Position numbers and translations under genes: made by a program. A DNA stretch of 36,868 bases. Source: Nemertoderma westbladi. Taxonomy: Eukaryota; Xenacoelomorpha; Nemertodermatida; Nemertodermatidae. The notes under the pieces were generated by a model, which had not been told where the DNA came from, ran no database searches, and worked only from the letters and a program-made list of their open reading frames with translations. Within the stretch, counting starts at the first letter, position 1. Every line of letters starts with the position of its first letter. Below are positions 10,821-21,985 of the stretch, piece after piece. The DNA is taken from positions 1 through 36,868 of the forward strand of contig JAUCBJ010005186.1 in the NCBI GenBank assembly GCA_032718475.1, read 5' to 3'.

Positions 10821-13278
10821 ATTGAACTGGCAGTCGCTACTCCGACTGAAGGCCGAGTTTATTCCGACTCTGGAGGGAGAAGAGGACACGTCGTACTTTG
10901 ATACCCGCGGCGACCGTTACAACCACCCGGACGCACCCCAACTGTCCGACGAGGAGGAACCCAACTCTTCCGATCCCTTCTCCGACTTCTCGACCTCGTC
11001 GCCGCGGTTCAGCCGGCTCTGCATCCGAGGTTCCCTCAGCGACCTGCGTCTCGCCTCGGACGGCGGCTCGTCCGGAGGACTCCGCAGTACGCCGTCCACC
11101 CCCGGCGACCCCCGGTCGAAGATCGACCCGCATCTCCCCCCGAGTCCCTCCATAACGCTCGACAGCCCGGAGACCCAGCCCACCGGGGTACAGACCGCGC
11201 CCACCACCCCCACCGAGTCGCCGCCCCCCTTCCCAGCCCCCACCTCCCCCCTCGCCCGTCTCTCCGCCCCCCAACCCATCCCTTCCCCCGCCCCCAAGCC
11301 CCACCTCGCGGAGTCCCTCTCCCCACCCCGCATCCTCACCCCCACCCAGCGCCTGGAGCACTCCCCCACACACAGCCCCATCAACTCCCCTCGCTCCCAT
11401 CCCGCCTCCCGCTCCTCCTCCTCCCCCATACTCCCTTGCCGCCCCCGCTCAGTAACACTCTCCGGCCCGCCGTCCGCCTCTCCCCCTGGAACTATCCGCG
11501 GTCTCCTCCGGGTAAACCCCGGAATGATAAAAAGCGCATCGTCCGCCGGTCTATCTCTCGTTATACAGGATCCTAATCGTATCCGGTCCGATTCCGACAA
11601 CTTGCGACCCGATTCCGAACCCTTCCGGTCTGACTCGGACACCTTCCGGCCGGATTCCACGCACTTCCGTTCGATCATCGAACGCGCCTCATTCGGCCGC
11701 TTCCGATCCGTTTCCGACCGTCTCCATCCGGATTCCGAACGCCACCGCTCCGACTCCACCAATTCAGACAACATGTCGGGTACCCCGACGACGACCGGGC
11801 GTCGCAGCGGCGGTCTCGCTTCCCCCGGCGCCATCCGACGACACCACACGATAATCGGCGCGGTCGCGAGCCCCGTCTCCTCGACTAGCAGCCGCGACGC
11901 CAGCCCTTCGCGGTACATCCCAACGCGACGACCTTCCCCTCGAATCGACTCGCTGAAACCGCCGATCGTTATCTATAAATCGGCCCGCGGTTACGGATTC
12001 ACTCTCCGAGCGATTAGGGTCTACATGGGCGAGACTGACCTCTACACCATCCAACATCTCGTCACCGAGGTCCTCGAGGGGGATGCCTCGTGGGAAGCCG
12101 GACTCCGCCCCAACCATCTCATATCGCACGTTAACGACGAACCCGTTCAGGGGCTGTTACACACCCACGTGATCCAACTGATACTCAGTCAGCCGAGGCA
12201 GGTCTCTGTGCGAGCGGTTCCGTTGGATCAGACCTCGATAAAGGCGGGGGGGCCGCGAAGGGGAGGCCCGGGGAGGATGGCGAGGCCGACGGACCGCTCG
12301 GTGGAGCGCAGACACGCGGATAAACGGAAGAAGAGCAGTTTGTTGCGACGGTTGAGTTCCAGACGGAGTGGCGGGGTCGATATTCCGTCCGAGTTTCCGT
12401 CGCTGCCGGGGCAACCGTTACGAGCGTCGCCGTCACCGCCGGCCGTGCTGCTGACCGGAGCGAGCCGGTTGGTTGGAACGAGTCCGTTAGCCGGATCGGG
12501 TCCGCTCGGGACTAGTCCGCTCGCTATGTCTAATCGACTCGGGACCACTCGCGGTTTGTCTGCTAGTCACAGCTTCACGTCCGGAGACAAACTGGTGCGT
12601 CCGCGGTACGCCACTGCTTCGGTAGGGGGCGCTAGTCGTTTCAGTCCCCCCGGGGTGGTCGGGGAAGGGGGAATGCCCCCTCGGGTTGTGGACGGGATTC
12701 CCCCCCGGGCCAGTCCCCCCTCTTCGGGGGGTTCGCCCCCCGGGCGGCCCTCCACCCTCCAGGGTCTCGGCCACAAACTCCGGAACATCCACTCGCCGCG
12801 CCGGAAATCGTGCAGCCAGATTCCGGTCAGCCCGCTGGCGCGCACCCCTAGCCCCAGCCGGCAGCCCCCCGCGGTCCCCCGTCAGCCCCCCGCGGTCCCC
12901 CGCCAGCCGCCCACAATACCCGCTCCCAACAGCAGCATCGCCGCCGTGGTTATGGGCCGGAGTCCCAGCCCGTTAACCGTCTCCTCCGGCTACACCACGA
13001 CTAGTTGCGCCGCCCCGGGGATCCAGCAGACGCACCACACGAGCGTGGCGACCCCCAAGCGGCGGTTCCACCCGCGGAACGCGCCCCGAGTCGGGGAGGA
13101 GTTCTACTCGAGGAACCGGGAGGAACGCGTTCCGGACACCGTGGTTCACTCCCCGCGTCGCAGCACCGGAACCATCGCGACCGCCAACCCCGCAGCCGAT
13201 ACACTCGCCGGTTTCAAACAGTACCTCCGTCGGAAAGCGACTTGGGACGAGAAACGCAATCTATTCGACGAATTATAG
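10821..13278 (+). CDS. MAST: MAST-family kinase terminal exon with PDZ domain
   Basis: One long exon, open for 818 codons to TAG at 13276-13278. Residues 1-33 (counting from Leu at 10822) are the AGC-type extension after the kinase: LNWQSLLRLKAEFIPTLEGE, then EEDTSYFDTR, the hallmark of MAST kinases. Residues about 34-375 are low-complexity Ser/Pro/Arg with an Arg-Pro-Asp-Ser repeat at about 255-315. A PDZ domain lies at about 380-468, with the carboxylate-binding loop RGYGFTL and the segment HLVTEVLEGDASWEAGL; MAST PDZ domains bind C-terminal peptides of partners such as PTEN in vertebrates. After it come basic and Ser/Pro-rich sequence and the terminus KRNLFDEL. The exon is very GC-rich in an AT-rich region. 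Reverse-strand open frames here are shadows. Confidence 0.95.
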
Positions 13279-13591
13279 CGATCGATTTGTGCTTCGAGAA
13301 TCCCATTAGCAATCATTAAACACTGTATCCCCCCTCCCCAATCTCCACCCTCTTATGGTTTGTGCTTATTTATTTATAGATAAATGTCATTGCATTTATT
13401 ATAGGCGGTCCATTTAATTCACTTTGGGCTGGCCTATTAGTTATTACTTTGATATCTTTTTTTTATATTATTATTATTATTAGTCAACCAAAAATAGTAG
13501 AGAATGATTAAAAAGAAGTAGAATAACCTTAAATTATCATTAAACTTGGTCATTAAAATCGTAAGGGAATTAGTTGACATTGGAGTTGTAA
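13279..13591 (+). other. Probable 3' UTR of the MAST gene
   Basis: AT-rich sequence after the stop codon. ATTAAA at about 13315-13320 is a possible variant polyadenylation signal, and further ATTAAA motifs follow near 13540. The true cleavage site cannot be decided from sequence alone. Confidence 0.4.
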
Positions 13592-13754
13592 AACCGGCCC
13601 TATTGGGGCTCGAACCCGGTACCTAGGTTTCAAACTTCTGGTTATCACCAGCCGGGTGAGTGTACTCAGTAGGTAGCTCAGTACACTCACCCGGCTGATG
13701 ATAACCAGAAGTTTGAAACCTAGATACCGGGTTCGAGCCCCAATAGGGCCGGTT
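13592..13754. repeat. Foldback element with 75-bp arms and tRNA-like B boxes
   Basis: The left arm 13592-13666 and right arm 13680-13754 are inverted copies with only two mismatches, around a 13-nt loop. The right arm carries GGTTCGAGCCC, a match to the RNA polymerase III B box, followed by CCAATAGGGCCGG. The left arm has the same on the - strand. TAGCTCAGT in the centre resembles an A box. It looks like two tRNA-derived (SINE-like) halves joined head to head, or a foldback transposon. It is not an intact tRNA. Confidence 0.85.
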
Positions 13755-15510
13755 GATATTTTTCGCTATGGAGAGCATTATCATATTGTCCTATTTACAT
13801 TGTATATTTGATTCACCGCGTCACTCGCCCCACAACAATTCACTTATTATTAATACCGAAGTTGTAGACATCTGGACTGCTTATTGTGTCACAGTTTCAG
13901 TATTTGGCACTTTAAGATGGGCCTTTTGGAATTTCCAACTCAATATATTTTTAAGAACTCTATCCTCTCCTATACTTAATATACAATGTACCTGTACCGG
14001 TTGTATACGGAACAGGTGCAGTTGGAAACGTTTTAATTTAATATTCACTAAAACAAACAAACATGTGCTTAAATTGTAATGAGTAATGTAATGAAATTAA
14101 ATACATCGAAGGTTCATTACAAAAATAAAATACATATTATTATTGTGTAATGTATTCGAATATATTGTTGTTCTTTGTTACATTATTCTTATGGCCAAAC
14201 ATTGTTTTTTTTATTCGAAAATGGGAATAATAAAAGGGTTTGTTTAATGTTTTTGTTTTAATAACTATAGCCAAACCTTCAATTAAAATTATTTCAATTT
14301 TCGAATATATTTACAAACTCCAAGTCGTAATCTATACAGCACATTAATAGATTGCGGTTCTCATCTCTATTAATATCCTAGTTTCCGCTTAGATTTGTAA
14401 AACGCCTCTCACTGTAATCTTATAAAGTGCTACATTATAAGACTATTAAGGTTAAACAGTTGTATTTTTTCCCGTTACACAAATATAAGTTTGATTGCTT
14501 GTTTCCATAAGTTTTCCAGTTTCCCCCGCGATCAGCGACTTAATTTTTTCCTTACGATTAACTTCCCCATTTTTCTGCGATATTCGCTACGTTTTCTAAT
14601 CAACTATAAATTATTAGTTAGGAATCTGAAAATTATTCCTTAATTACTTTTATTATAGTTGTTCTAAAATCGAATATTATAAAACTACTTGGTGTTTTAT
14701 TAAAAATAAGCGCATGGTTGTTAGTTGTTTCGTAATAATATATTATATACAATAATAGCCTCACCGGTTATGTTTTTGTAGACAGGTAGAATGTTGCCAT
14801 ACAGCTGTATGCGCTGTGTGGGGGGTGGTAGAAGGGTGGGTGGATGTAATATTGAGAATTAATAATTATAATGTATATTTATTTATTAAACATTCATGTA
14901 AACCTGACATCCTGTATACATTACTCCTACTTTTTATGTATAGATTTACTGTCAATTGTTTTACGTGACATTGTGACGTCATATCTATTTATTTATGACG
15001 TCACACTATTAGTTTATATATTTAAATTTGTGCTTCTTTTTTACGGCTTTTATCTTTAATTATATTATTATTAGCAACCAGGGTAAGATATTCTCTAATT
15101 ACTAGAAGGTTTAAAGTTGTCTAGTTTCCGGTTGGTTACCATGGATACGGTTGGTACGTCCCGGTTGATTAGTTTTAAACATTCCCTTGGATTCCCTTTG
15201 GAATAAATATTTGCATACGAACGAATCACGCGCGCGTGACAATTCCACATAAAATACCGAGATAGCTAGCTGAGTACCAAATATCTGCTCGAATACCTTT
15301 AACCTGTGATAAGGAGAACGCAAATTATATCCCGATGTTATTCATAACACATTTTTGTCACGTATGGGATATCCACTCACAGTTACAGACATTATTTACT
15401 TGAATAAAGCCGTGGGGTTGATTTTTAAGTTCTTTATTTGCCCCTAAAGTGTGACATTTATTGGAGTAAATACGTTGTATTAATTTTATATAAAATTAGG
15501 AAAAACGCTT
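13755..15510. other. Intergenic AT-rich DNA
   Basis: No exon, RNA gene or strong repeat recognised. AATAAA at about 14124 could serve as a distal polyadenylation signal for the upstream gene. Near 14990-15010 a short TGACGTCA-type motif occurs twice (GTGACGTCAT and ATGACGTCAC), matching CRE-like sites, with no other evidence of function. Confidence 0.4.
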
Positions 15511-15811
15511 GTGTTAACAACAGACGATTTACTTGTTGTTAGCAACGGGCGATTAATTGTTGGTAGCAACAGACGATTTACGTGTTGTTAGCAACGGGCG
15601 ATTAATTGTTGTTAGCAACATGATATTAATGTTGTTAGCAACAGACGATATACTTGTTGTTAGCAACAGACGATTAATTGTTGTTAGCAACATGATATTA
15701 ATGTTGTTAGCAACAGACGATATACTTGTTGGTAGCAACAGACGATTTACGTGTTGTTAGCAACGGGCGATTAATTGTTGTTAGCAACATGATATTAATG
15801 TTGTTAGCAAC
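15511..15811. repeat. Minisatellite with GTTGTTAGCAAC core
   Basis: About 12 units of 23-25 bp. Each has the near-palindromic core GTTGTTAGCAAC followed by one of three spacers (GGGCGATTAATT, AGACGATATACTT or ATGATATTAAT). The spacers recur in a partly regular order, so there is some higher-order structure. Confidence 0.9.
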
Positions 15812-18480
15812 CTCCGTTTCAAATTTCTTACTTCGAATGATTAAACATTTTTTGCGATAAATGAATGTTGTATATATTGGTTCCGCTGCTTTCTGTGTGA
15901 ACGCTTATGGTTAATGTGGATGTTGTTATTCATTTACTTTTCTAGTTTTTGTTATTTAGGTAAGTTGAGGGTTTTGTGCTGTGAATGTTTGAGAGTTGGG
16001 TTTGAATGAGGTTTGGGTAGTAGTTTTTGAAGTGGTTTTACGGTTATACCCCTAACTATTATAGAGAACAACTATAATTAAATCAGTTGGTTGACTTAGA
16101 TCAGTGCCATAGGGCAGAAAACGAAATCCTTCACCGTTTAATGCATGACATTTTGTAGTATTATAATTAATTATTATTTATAATAAATTATAATAATTCG
16201 AATTCACTTATTTAGTAACTTTATTCGAGTTACTTCTACAAAATTGTGTATCAGTTTGCTGAAGTTATTTTACTGTGGGACCGGTAGAAACTAATAATGC
16301 CATTTTACTGATTAGTAAAAATTGTATTTAGTAAATTTATCAGTAAAGAGAGAGATTGGCCCTCTAGGTTTTCTATTGTTTTTGTATGGGTTAGTAGAGG
16401 GTTTTATCACAGTTTGATTTAGGGTTAGGCCTTTGTTGAAACCAAGAGATGTCGGATTTATATTTGTTGCGGTATTATCTCGTTTCTTTACCAACATAAT
16501 AATTTATAGGAGTTCTATAAATCAATGTTAATAAGTTTTGGTGCATCGAAATCGCTTTTATAACTCCATGTAATAAAGTGTTTTTTATATATTTCCTGAT
16601 ATCTTTTTTGTCTAAGGAATCATAAACTGCATTGTGATTAACTTATTTTTTATTAAGCTTTTAGTCCTTGAATGAAACTAAAATGTTTATTTTCCGCCTC
16701 CAGGGGATTAATTATTTATGAAGCCTCGAGAACTTTTTATTCCGTCAGATAACCTTATTCACCTTCTGCAAACTTTTTTTAGTCTCCAATCAATTTATTT
16801 ACCCCCCTTAACTTTATATACCATCTGTTTATTTACTTTACCCCCCCCACTCAACTTTATATAGGTGGCTCAAAACCTATAATATATAGTCGACCTAATC
16901 TGCGGGTTAATTTTTTTAATAATTTCAAAATAGTTTTTAATATTTGGTTCACTTTGAATCATGTTAAAGAGCGCATTCGATTCTATAAAGTTCGATAAGA
17001 ACATTTATTTTGACAACATTGTCGCTTTGATAAAATATATGACGAATTAACTTACTATTTGTTACTTTTATATATTTTTTTTGGTGCTAGTTAATGTTTG
17101 TAAGAGCGTCCCCTTGTTGCCTAGTTACACGCAGTCATAGCTTTTTGTGTTTTGACGTAGTGTCGAACTTGTCATTGGTTGTTTTTGTGTAATATGATAC
17201 GTTATTCGATCTAATTGGTTGTTTGTAGTTTTGATTCTAATATTATATTGACATTGCGATATTTAATTATTTTCACTTTCGATTTTATCTGCTGTTTTGC
17301 CGGGACACCTACTTTGGCACCTACTTTAGTGTTAAGCTACAGCAAGGTGGCCTTCATAAGTCCCACCTTCTTGGCGTAGTGCATAAATCTGTTCTCTTTG
17401 GTTTTATTAAATGGTAGCTAGATGAGTAACAGTTTCCTCTGGGGAGTATAGTTCTGCGGGGGGGGGGGATTGGAAATCAGATGTTAGTTTGTGCGTATTC
17501 CCTCCCTGGCTTAACGGCTGAATAAAACTTTATTTTACTTTTACTTTATAAAGGATGCACGGGGTGTATAAAGTGTATAAAAGGTGTAGGCAAAAAAGTG
17601 TCTGTACCGGAAGTGTGTAATTTGTTTGTTGTTTTTTGTGTTTATTAAGGGGTTCATTATACCCAATGAAAGTGAACGTTTCGAAATTTTGAAAAATATT
17701 CAAAATTCTAAATTTCCTACTATCCTACTTTCATCACATTAAACATTCATCAAACATATATACCAAAATGTTCTGCAGCTTTAGGGCTACAATAGTGAGT
17801 ATTGGTTTTGTAAAACATGTCCAATTGGATGTTCTAGACCCTTTTTTGTAAGTACTACTCTTTGTCTATCTCAAAATTATGATCCACAAAGTCCGAACAT
17901 TATATAGCCCCATATGTAAAGCCCCCCCCCCCCCCCCCCCCCCCCCCTCCATAAGTTTTTCAAAACCGATATTTTTATGCAGAAATTTTCATAAATGAGA
18001 CGCCTATTGCACCAAGTTCTTGGACCGAGAACAGATCAACAGGGATATTTTACATATAAATAGCCTGAGAAATGTATACAATTTTTGAAAATACCGATTT
18101 GCAAAACAAAAAGTGCCATATTTTATGAACAAAATGGTTTGCGAAGCTATCCTTAAAAAATCGATTTGGGCTAATGATCATGGTCCCCTTAACGCTTTTG
18201 GGTTTATAGTCAATGAAAACTTGGTATTTTCCATCTAGGTAAATCTAACATCAGCATATTCCCTTATGGGTGAGACTTATATCAATTGGACACCATTAGA
18301 TCCAAAATTCTGGTTACTACTAACCGGGTTACATAACTTATTGATTTATCTACCTAACTGTAATGTTGAATCATATTTGAATTTTGGTCTGTGTCTGTGA
18401 CACGGGTCGTTTATTCTCGGTTGAACGAATCTCCACAGCTCATCTCTGCCCCACATTAGATTCCTTAAACCTTATATCTT
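15812..18480. other. Intergenic DNA with homopolymer runs
   Basis: No gene recognised. A run of G lies near 17457-17468 and a run of 26 C at 17922-17947. The stretch about 17640-18220 is less AT-extreme and could be an old transposon remnant, but no protein or terminal repeats can be seen. Sequence around 18310-18335 (TTCTGGTTACTACTAACCGGG) weakly resembles part of the foldback at 13592-13754. Confidence 0.4.
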
Positions 18481-19478
18481 TAACCCATGTAAGAATTCCA
18501 TAGTTAAAAATTATTTACCCATGTAAGAATTCCAGTTAAAAATTATTAACCCATGTAAGAATTCCAGTTAAAAATTATTAACCCATGTAAGAATTCCAGT
18601 TAAAAATTATTAACCCATGCAAGAATTCCAGTTAAAAATTATTAACCCATGTAAGAATTCCATAGTTAAAAATTATTAACCCATGTAAGAATTCCAGTTA
18701 GAAATTATTAACCCATGCAAGAATTCAAGTTAAAAATTATTAACCCATGTAAGAATTCCAGTTAAAAATTATTAACCCATGTAAGAATTCCATAGTTAAA
18801 AATTATTAACCCATGTAAGAATTCCAGTTAAAAATTATTAACCCATGCAAGAATTCCAGTTAAAAATTATTAACCCATGTAAGAATTCCATAGTTAAAAA
18901 TTATTAACCCATGTAAGAATTCCAGTTAAAAATTATTAACCCATACAAGAATTCCAGTTAAAAATTATTAACCCATGTAAGAATTCCAGTTAAAAATTAT
19001 TAACCCATACAAGAATTCCAGTTAAAAATTATTAACCCATGTAAGAATTCCAGTTAATAATTATTAACCCATGTAAGAATTCCAGTTAAAAATTATTAAC
19101 CCATACAAGAATTCCAGTTAAAAATTATTAACCCATGTAAGAATTCCAGTTAAAAATTATTAACCCATGTAAGAATTCCAGTTAATAATTATTAACCCAT
19201 GCAAGAATTCCAGTTAAAAATTATTAACCCATGTAAGAATTCCATAGTTAAAAATTATTAACCCATGTAAGAATTCCAGTTAAAAATTATTAACCCATAC
19301 AAGAATTCCAGTTAAAAATTATTAACCCATGTAAGAATTCCAGTTAATAATTATTAACCCATGTAAGAATTCCAGTTAATAATTATTAACCCATGTAAGA
19401 ATTCCAGTTAATAATTATTAACCCATGTAAGAATTCCAGTTAAAAATTATTAACCCATGCAAGAATTCCAGTTAAAAA
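18481..19478. repeat. 32/34-bp AT-rich minisatellite
   Basis: About 31 units. Each has AACCCATGTAAGAATTCCAG followed by an AT-rich TTAAAAATTATT tail (32 bp). A 34-bp variant has CCATAG in place of CCAG. Variants CATGCAAG, CATACAAG and TTAATAATT recur in partly ordered patterns. Every unit has an EcoRI-type GAATTC. It lies between the two genes. Confidence 0.95.
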
Positions 19479-20876
19479 TAACATTAAGTCGAATTATTAT
19501 TGTCACTAAATCTACGGTTGCTGAATTGGACCAATTCTTTTTCATATCTTTTTCTATAGAGGTATATTGGGTACGGTTTTGTTATTGAGATAAAATTGTC
19601 ATTATACTGTCTAACTTCTAAGAGGCCGTCGCTACAATTGCATTTGGCATATTCTTCTGGCCTATTTTGGAGAAATTCTTTTCAAACAAAAACAAAGTAG
19701 AATTTGTATTTTTTCTTCTTGAGATTAAATTATTATTGTTTATTGTTGTTACTGTTAAATAAAAATGAAATGCTCAAAATCAGCCACCGTACTATAACAC
19801 TGCTCCGTTTATTTGGATAATATTGATCTACTATCCCGTTTTGCAGGACATTGCTTTCGCCGTGAGGACCAGCCAGCCCATAATCTTGTGCTTTGGCAGC
19901 CTCATGGAGTGAATAAGCATGGTGGACAACCCATGACTTTCTAGAGACGCATCTTAAAGGACACTGGCCTTGAACAAGCCGCCACAGCATTCTTAATATA
20001 TATGTAATATATATATAATGCAGCTGCAATGCAGCACGCCAATTGTAGTGTAGTATTCATCTACTATACTGAGTCAATTTGCGTCTCAAACTCAAGCTAA
20101 CCTTCAAAAAGTGTCCCTTATACATGTGTATGTGCTGATTTTATTGTACCGCAGGACAACAAACCACAAACGGTATTATATCTAATGTTTACATATAGAA
20201 AGCAGTTAGGCCTAGCTAAACTCTGCCAATCATATCGCCCTACAGCAGTAACAAGTAATAATTATAATTCAACAAGGCAGATGGCGCCTAATTTCTGGCC
20301 CAATTCGCATACTAAGTCACCCAGACCCCTTTGTCGCCCAATCTATACAGATGGCTTTATGAGTTCGCTATCCTTATTCCTTCGTGTTTGCGGTACAGAT
20401 TATTAATATTGGTTTCCTTACCAATAATATGAATTATTACGTTTATAGAAAACGATTTTATTTTAATTGTCATTTAACAACTTGTTTTTTGGATTTTATA
20501 CAGTATGTAATTGCTAATTTTTATTTATTTCTTTTATCATATATTTATTTTGCAATTTTTTATATTTTTTTTTTAATATAACTGATGAAGATAACCGATA
20601 GTGAGAAAAAACCGAAATCGAAAACCAATACAGTTATTTGTTTTATATTATAACATTTAACTGTATCACTATCAAAATCCACGATGTTGAATGTAGCTCA
20701 GAATAATATTTTTAAATTTTAAAACTAACAAACTATGGTGCTGGTAAAATTTAACTTTGTCAACTTTCCCATTTTTGGTAATTAATTTATTTTGTTACAC
20801 CTACATTATAAATATATATATTCAATGTCATTCAGATTTGTTTTAACACTAATTTATATACATTTTACATTAGTAG
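19479..20876. other. Intergenic DNA upstream of SLC23A
   Basis: A 98-codon open frame on the - strand (19733-20029) and a 73-codon frame on the + strand (20185-20406) have mixed amino-acid composition but match no family I recognise and show no splice context. They are not called as genes. The DNA around 19820-20000 and 20260-20380 is less AT-rich than its surroundings, possibly old mobile-element or regulatory sequence. Confidence 0.4.
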
Positions 20877-21013
20877 TTAAGCGAACGAGATACAAGGCCG
20901 TGAGGTGCCGTACGAATTTATTCAGTTATTCCGAATTTGAAATAGATTACTGACGATTTTCTAAAACAAACTTATCGCTGGCTAAGTTTCCGAAGCTATT
21001 TCTTCGTTAACAG
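20877..21013 (+). other. Possible 5' UTR exon of SLC23A
   Basis: The sequence ends in TTAACAG|GTGAGT, a strong donor, 93 bp before an acceptor (CTGATAG at 21100-21106) that lies seven bases upstream of the start ATG at 21114. The left edge is unknown. The alternative is that 21106 is a trans-splice acceptor or that the donor is unused. Confidence 0.4.
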
Positions 21014-21113
21014 GTGAGTTGGCTTTATTCAATAATAATTAGTTAAAATTGATTACCGTCGTAGATTAAATTTTTTTATCATAAATTTAATATTTTAAAC
21101 TGATAGATTTGTT

Positions 21114-21296
21114 ATGGAAGACACGAAGAATGAAGCCGATATGCTTCCTGCTGGGAGGAGACTATCTGAAGGGAGTGACAGATGGGAGATCGGACGAGGT
21201 TTAGACACCGACGAGGGTTCCAATAAACTGCCGAAGCCATTATACGCCTTGTCTGACAACCCACCATGGTACCTGTGTATACTGCTGGGGATGCAA
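21114..21296 (+). CDS. SLC23A: SLC23 transporter, coding exon 1 (N terminus)
   Basis: This is the first coding exon of a nucleobase-ascorbate transporter (SLC23/NAT family, NCS2). Family members carry ascorbate or nucleobases across the plasma membrane, often coupled to Na+ or H+. ATG 21114 opens an acidic, hydrophilic cytoplasmic N terminus of about 45 residues. It is followed by LYALSDNPPWYLCILLGMQ, the conserved entry to transmembrane segment 1. The exon ends in phase 0 at CAA|GTTGGT, a weak donor; the next exon starts with His, which restores the family Gln-His motif. ATG is chosen because it is the first in frame after the 21106 acceptor. Identity as SLC23 is firm; the substrate is not. 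Confidence 0.9.
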
Positions 21297-21596
21297 GTTG
21301 GTTATAAACTTTTAATCAATTACTGTATTCGCATGGATTTACTGTTATTTACTTTATGTTCACACAGCTGAGACTTAAGAACCAAAGTAAATCACCACAT
21401 TCAATCTCCACATCATTACTTGTGTACCGAGTAAAACCATCTTTATCCCACAGCCTTACTTGTACACGGAGTAAATTTGCTTTATAGTTTATATCCCCAC
21501 AACATTACTGTACGATTATAAAAAATAGTTTATGTATTTTATCCCCGGGAATTATCTGATGTACCGAGTAAATAAACTTATACTTTATATCCCTAG
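21297..21596 (+). repeat. SLC23A intron 1 with degenerate copies of its 3' junction
   Basis: About four diverged copies, 40-50 bp apart, of a pattern like TTTATATCCC-CAG-CATTAC-TTGTGTACCGAGTAAA. They lie near 21400, 21440, 21490 and 21540. The real junction CTTTATATCCCTAG|CATTACCTT at 21583-21605 is the last member. Divergence is high, so the repeat call is moderate. Confidence 0.5.
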
Positions 21597-21751
21597 CATT
21601 ACCTTATGATGGTTGGTAGCACCATAGCAACGCCGCTACTTATCGCTGATATTCTCTGCGTCACCGACATGAATACGAAAAGCGAAATCGTTGGAACGAC
21701 GTTGTTTTTCTCTGGAATCGCAACAATTTGCCAAACAACACTCGGGGTCAG
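21597..21751 (+). CDS. SLC23A: SLC23 transporter, coding exon 2
   Basis: Encodes HYLMMVGSTIATPLLIA, the end of transmembrane segment 1 and the following loop, then DILCV and a segment with FFSGIATICQTTLGV. This matches the family pattern at TM2, where ICQTTLGVRLPIVQG is strongly conserved. The acceptor is TATCCCTAG|CAT and the donor GTCAG|GTAATT. It enters in phase 0 and leaves two bases (AG), which join A at 22335 to make Arg. Confidence 0.92.
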
Positions 21752-21985
21752 GTAATTAACACACAGACACAATTATGTAAAGTGTTTGCTTTGGTGTTCT
21801 GTGGGTTTGTATTTGACATTTCAAAAACATTATTGTTTGTATAAAATGATTATTTTGTGTTTTACATGACCTTTACCAATGGATGTTTGTTACAGAGTTG
21901 GATGTCTGTTATTCCCCTTAATGCGGTTGTATAATAGATTAATTAAAGGGTGGGTAGAAAGTGGACTTGGACAAGTTATTATTGT

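Noticed and set aside
10837-11918. Reverse-strand open frames of 187 and 333 codons within the MAST terminal exon
   Set aside because: GC-rich shadow frames of a well-supported coding exon; their composition is low-complexity Gly/Arg/Glu.
19733-20029. 98-codon - strand frame upstream of SLC23A
   Set aside because: Mixed composition made it worth a look, but no family, splice signal or repeat relative could be recognised from sequence alone.
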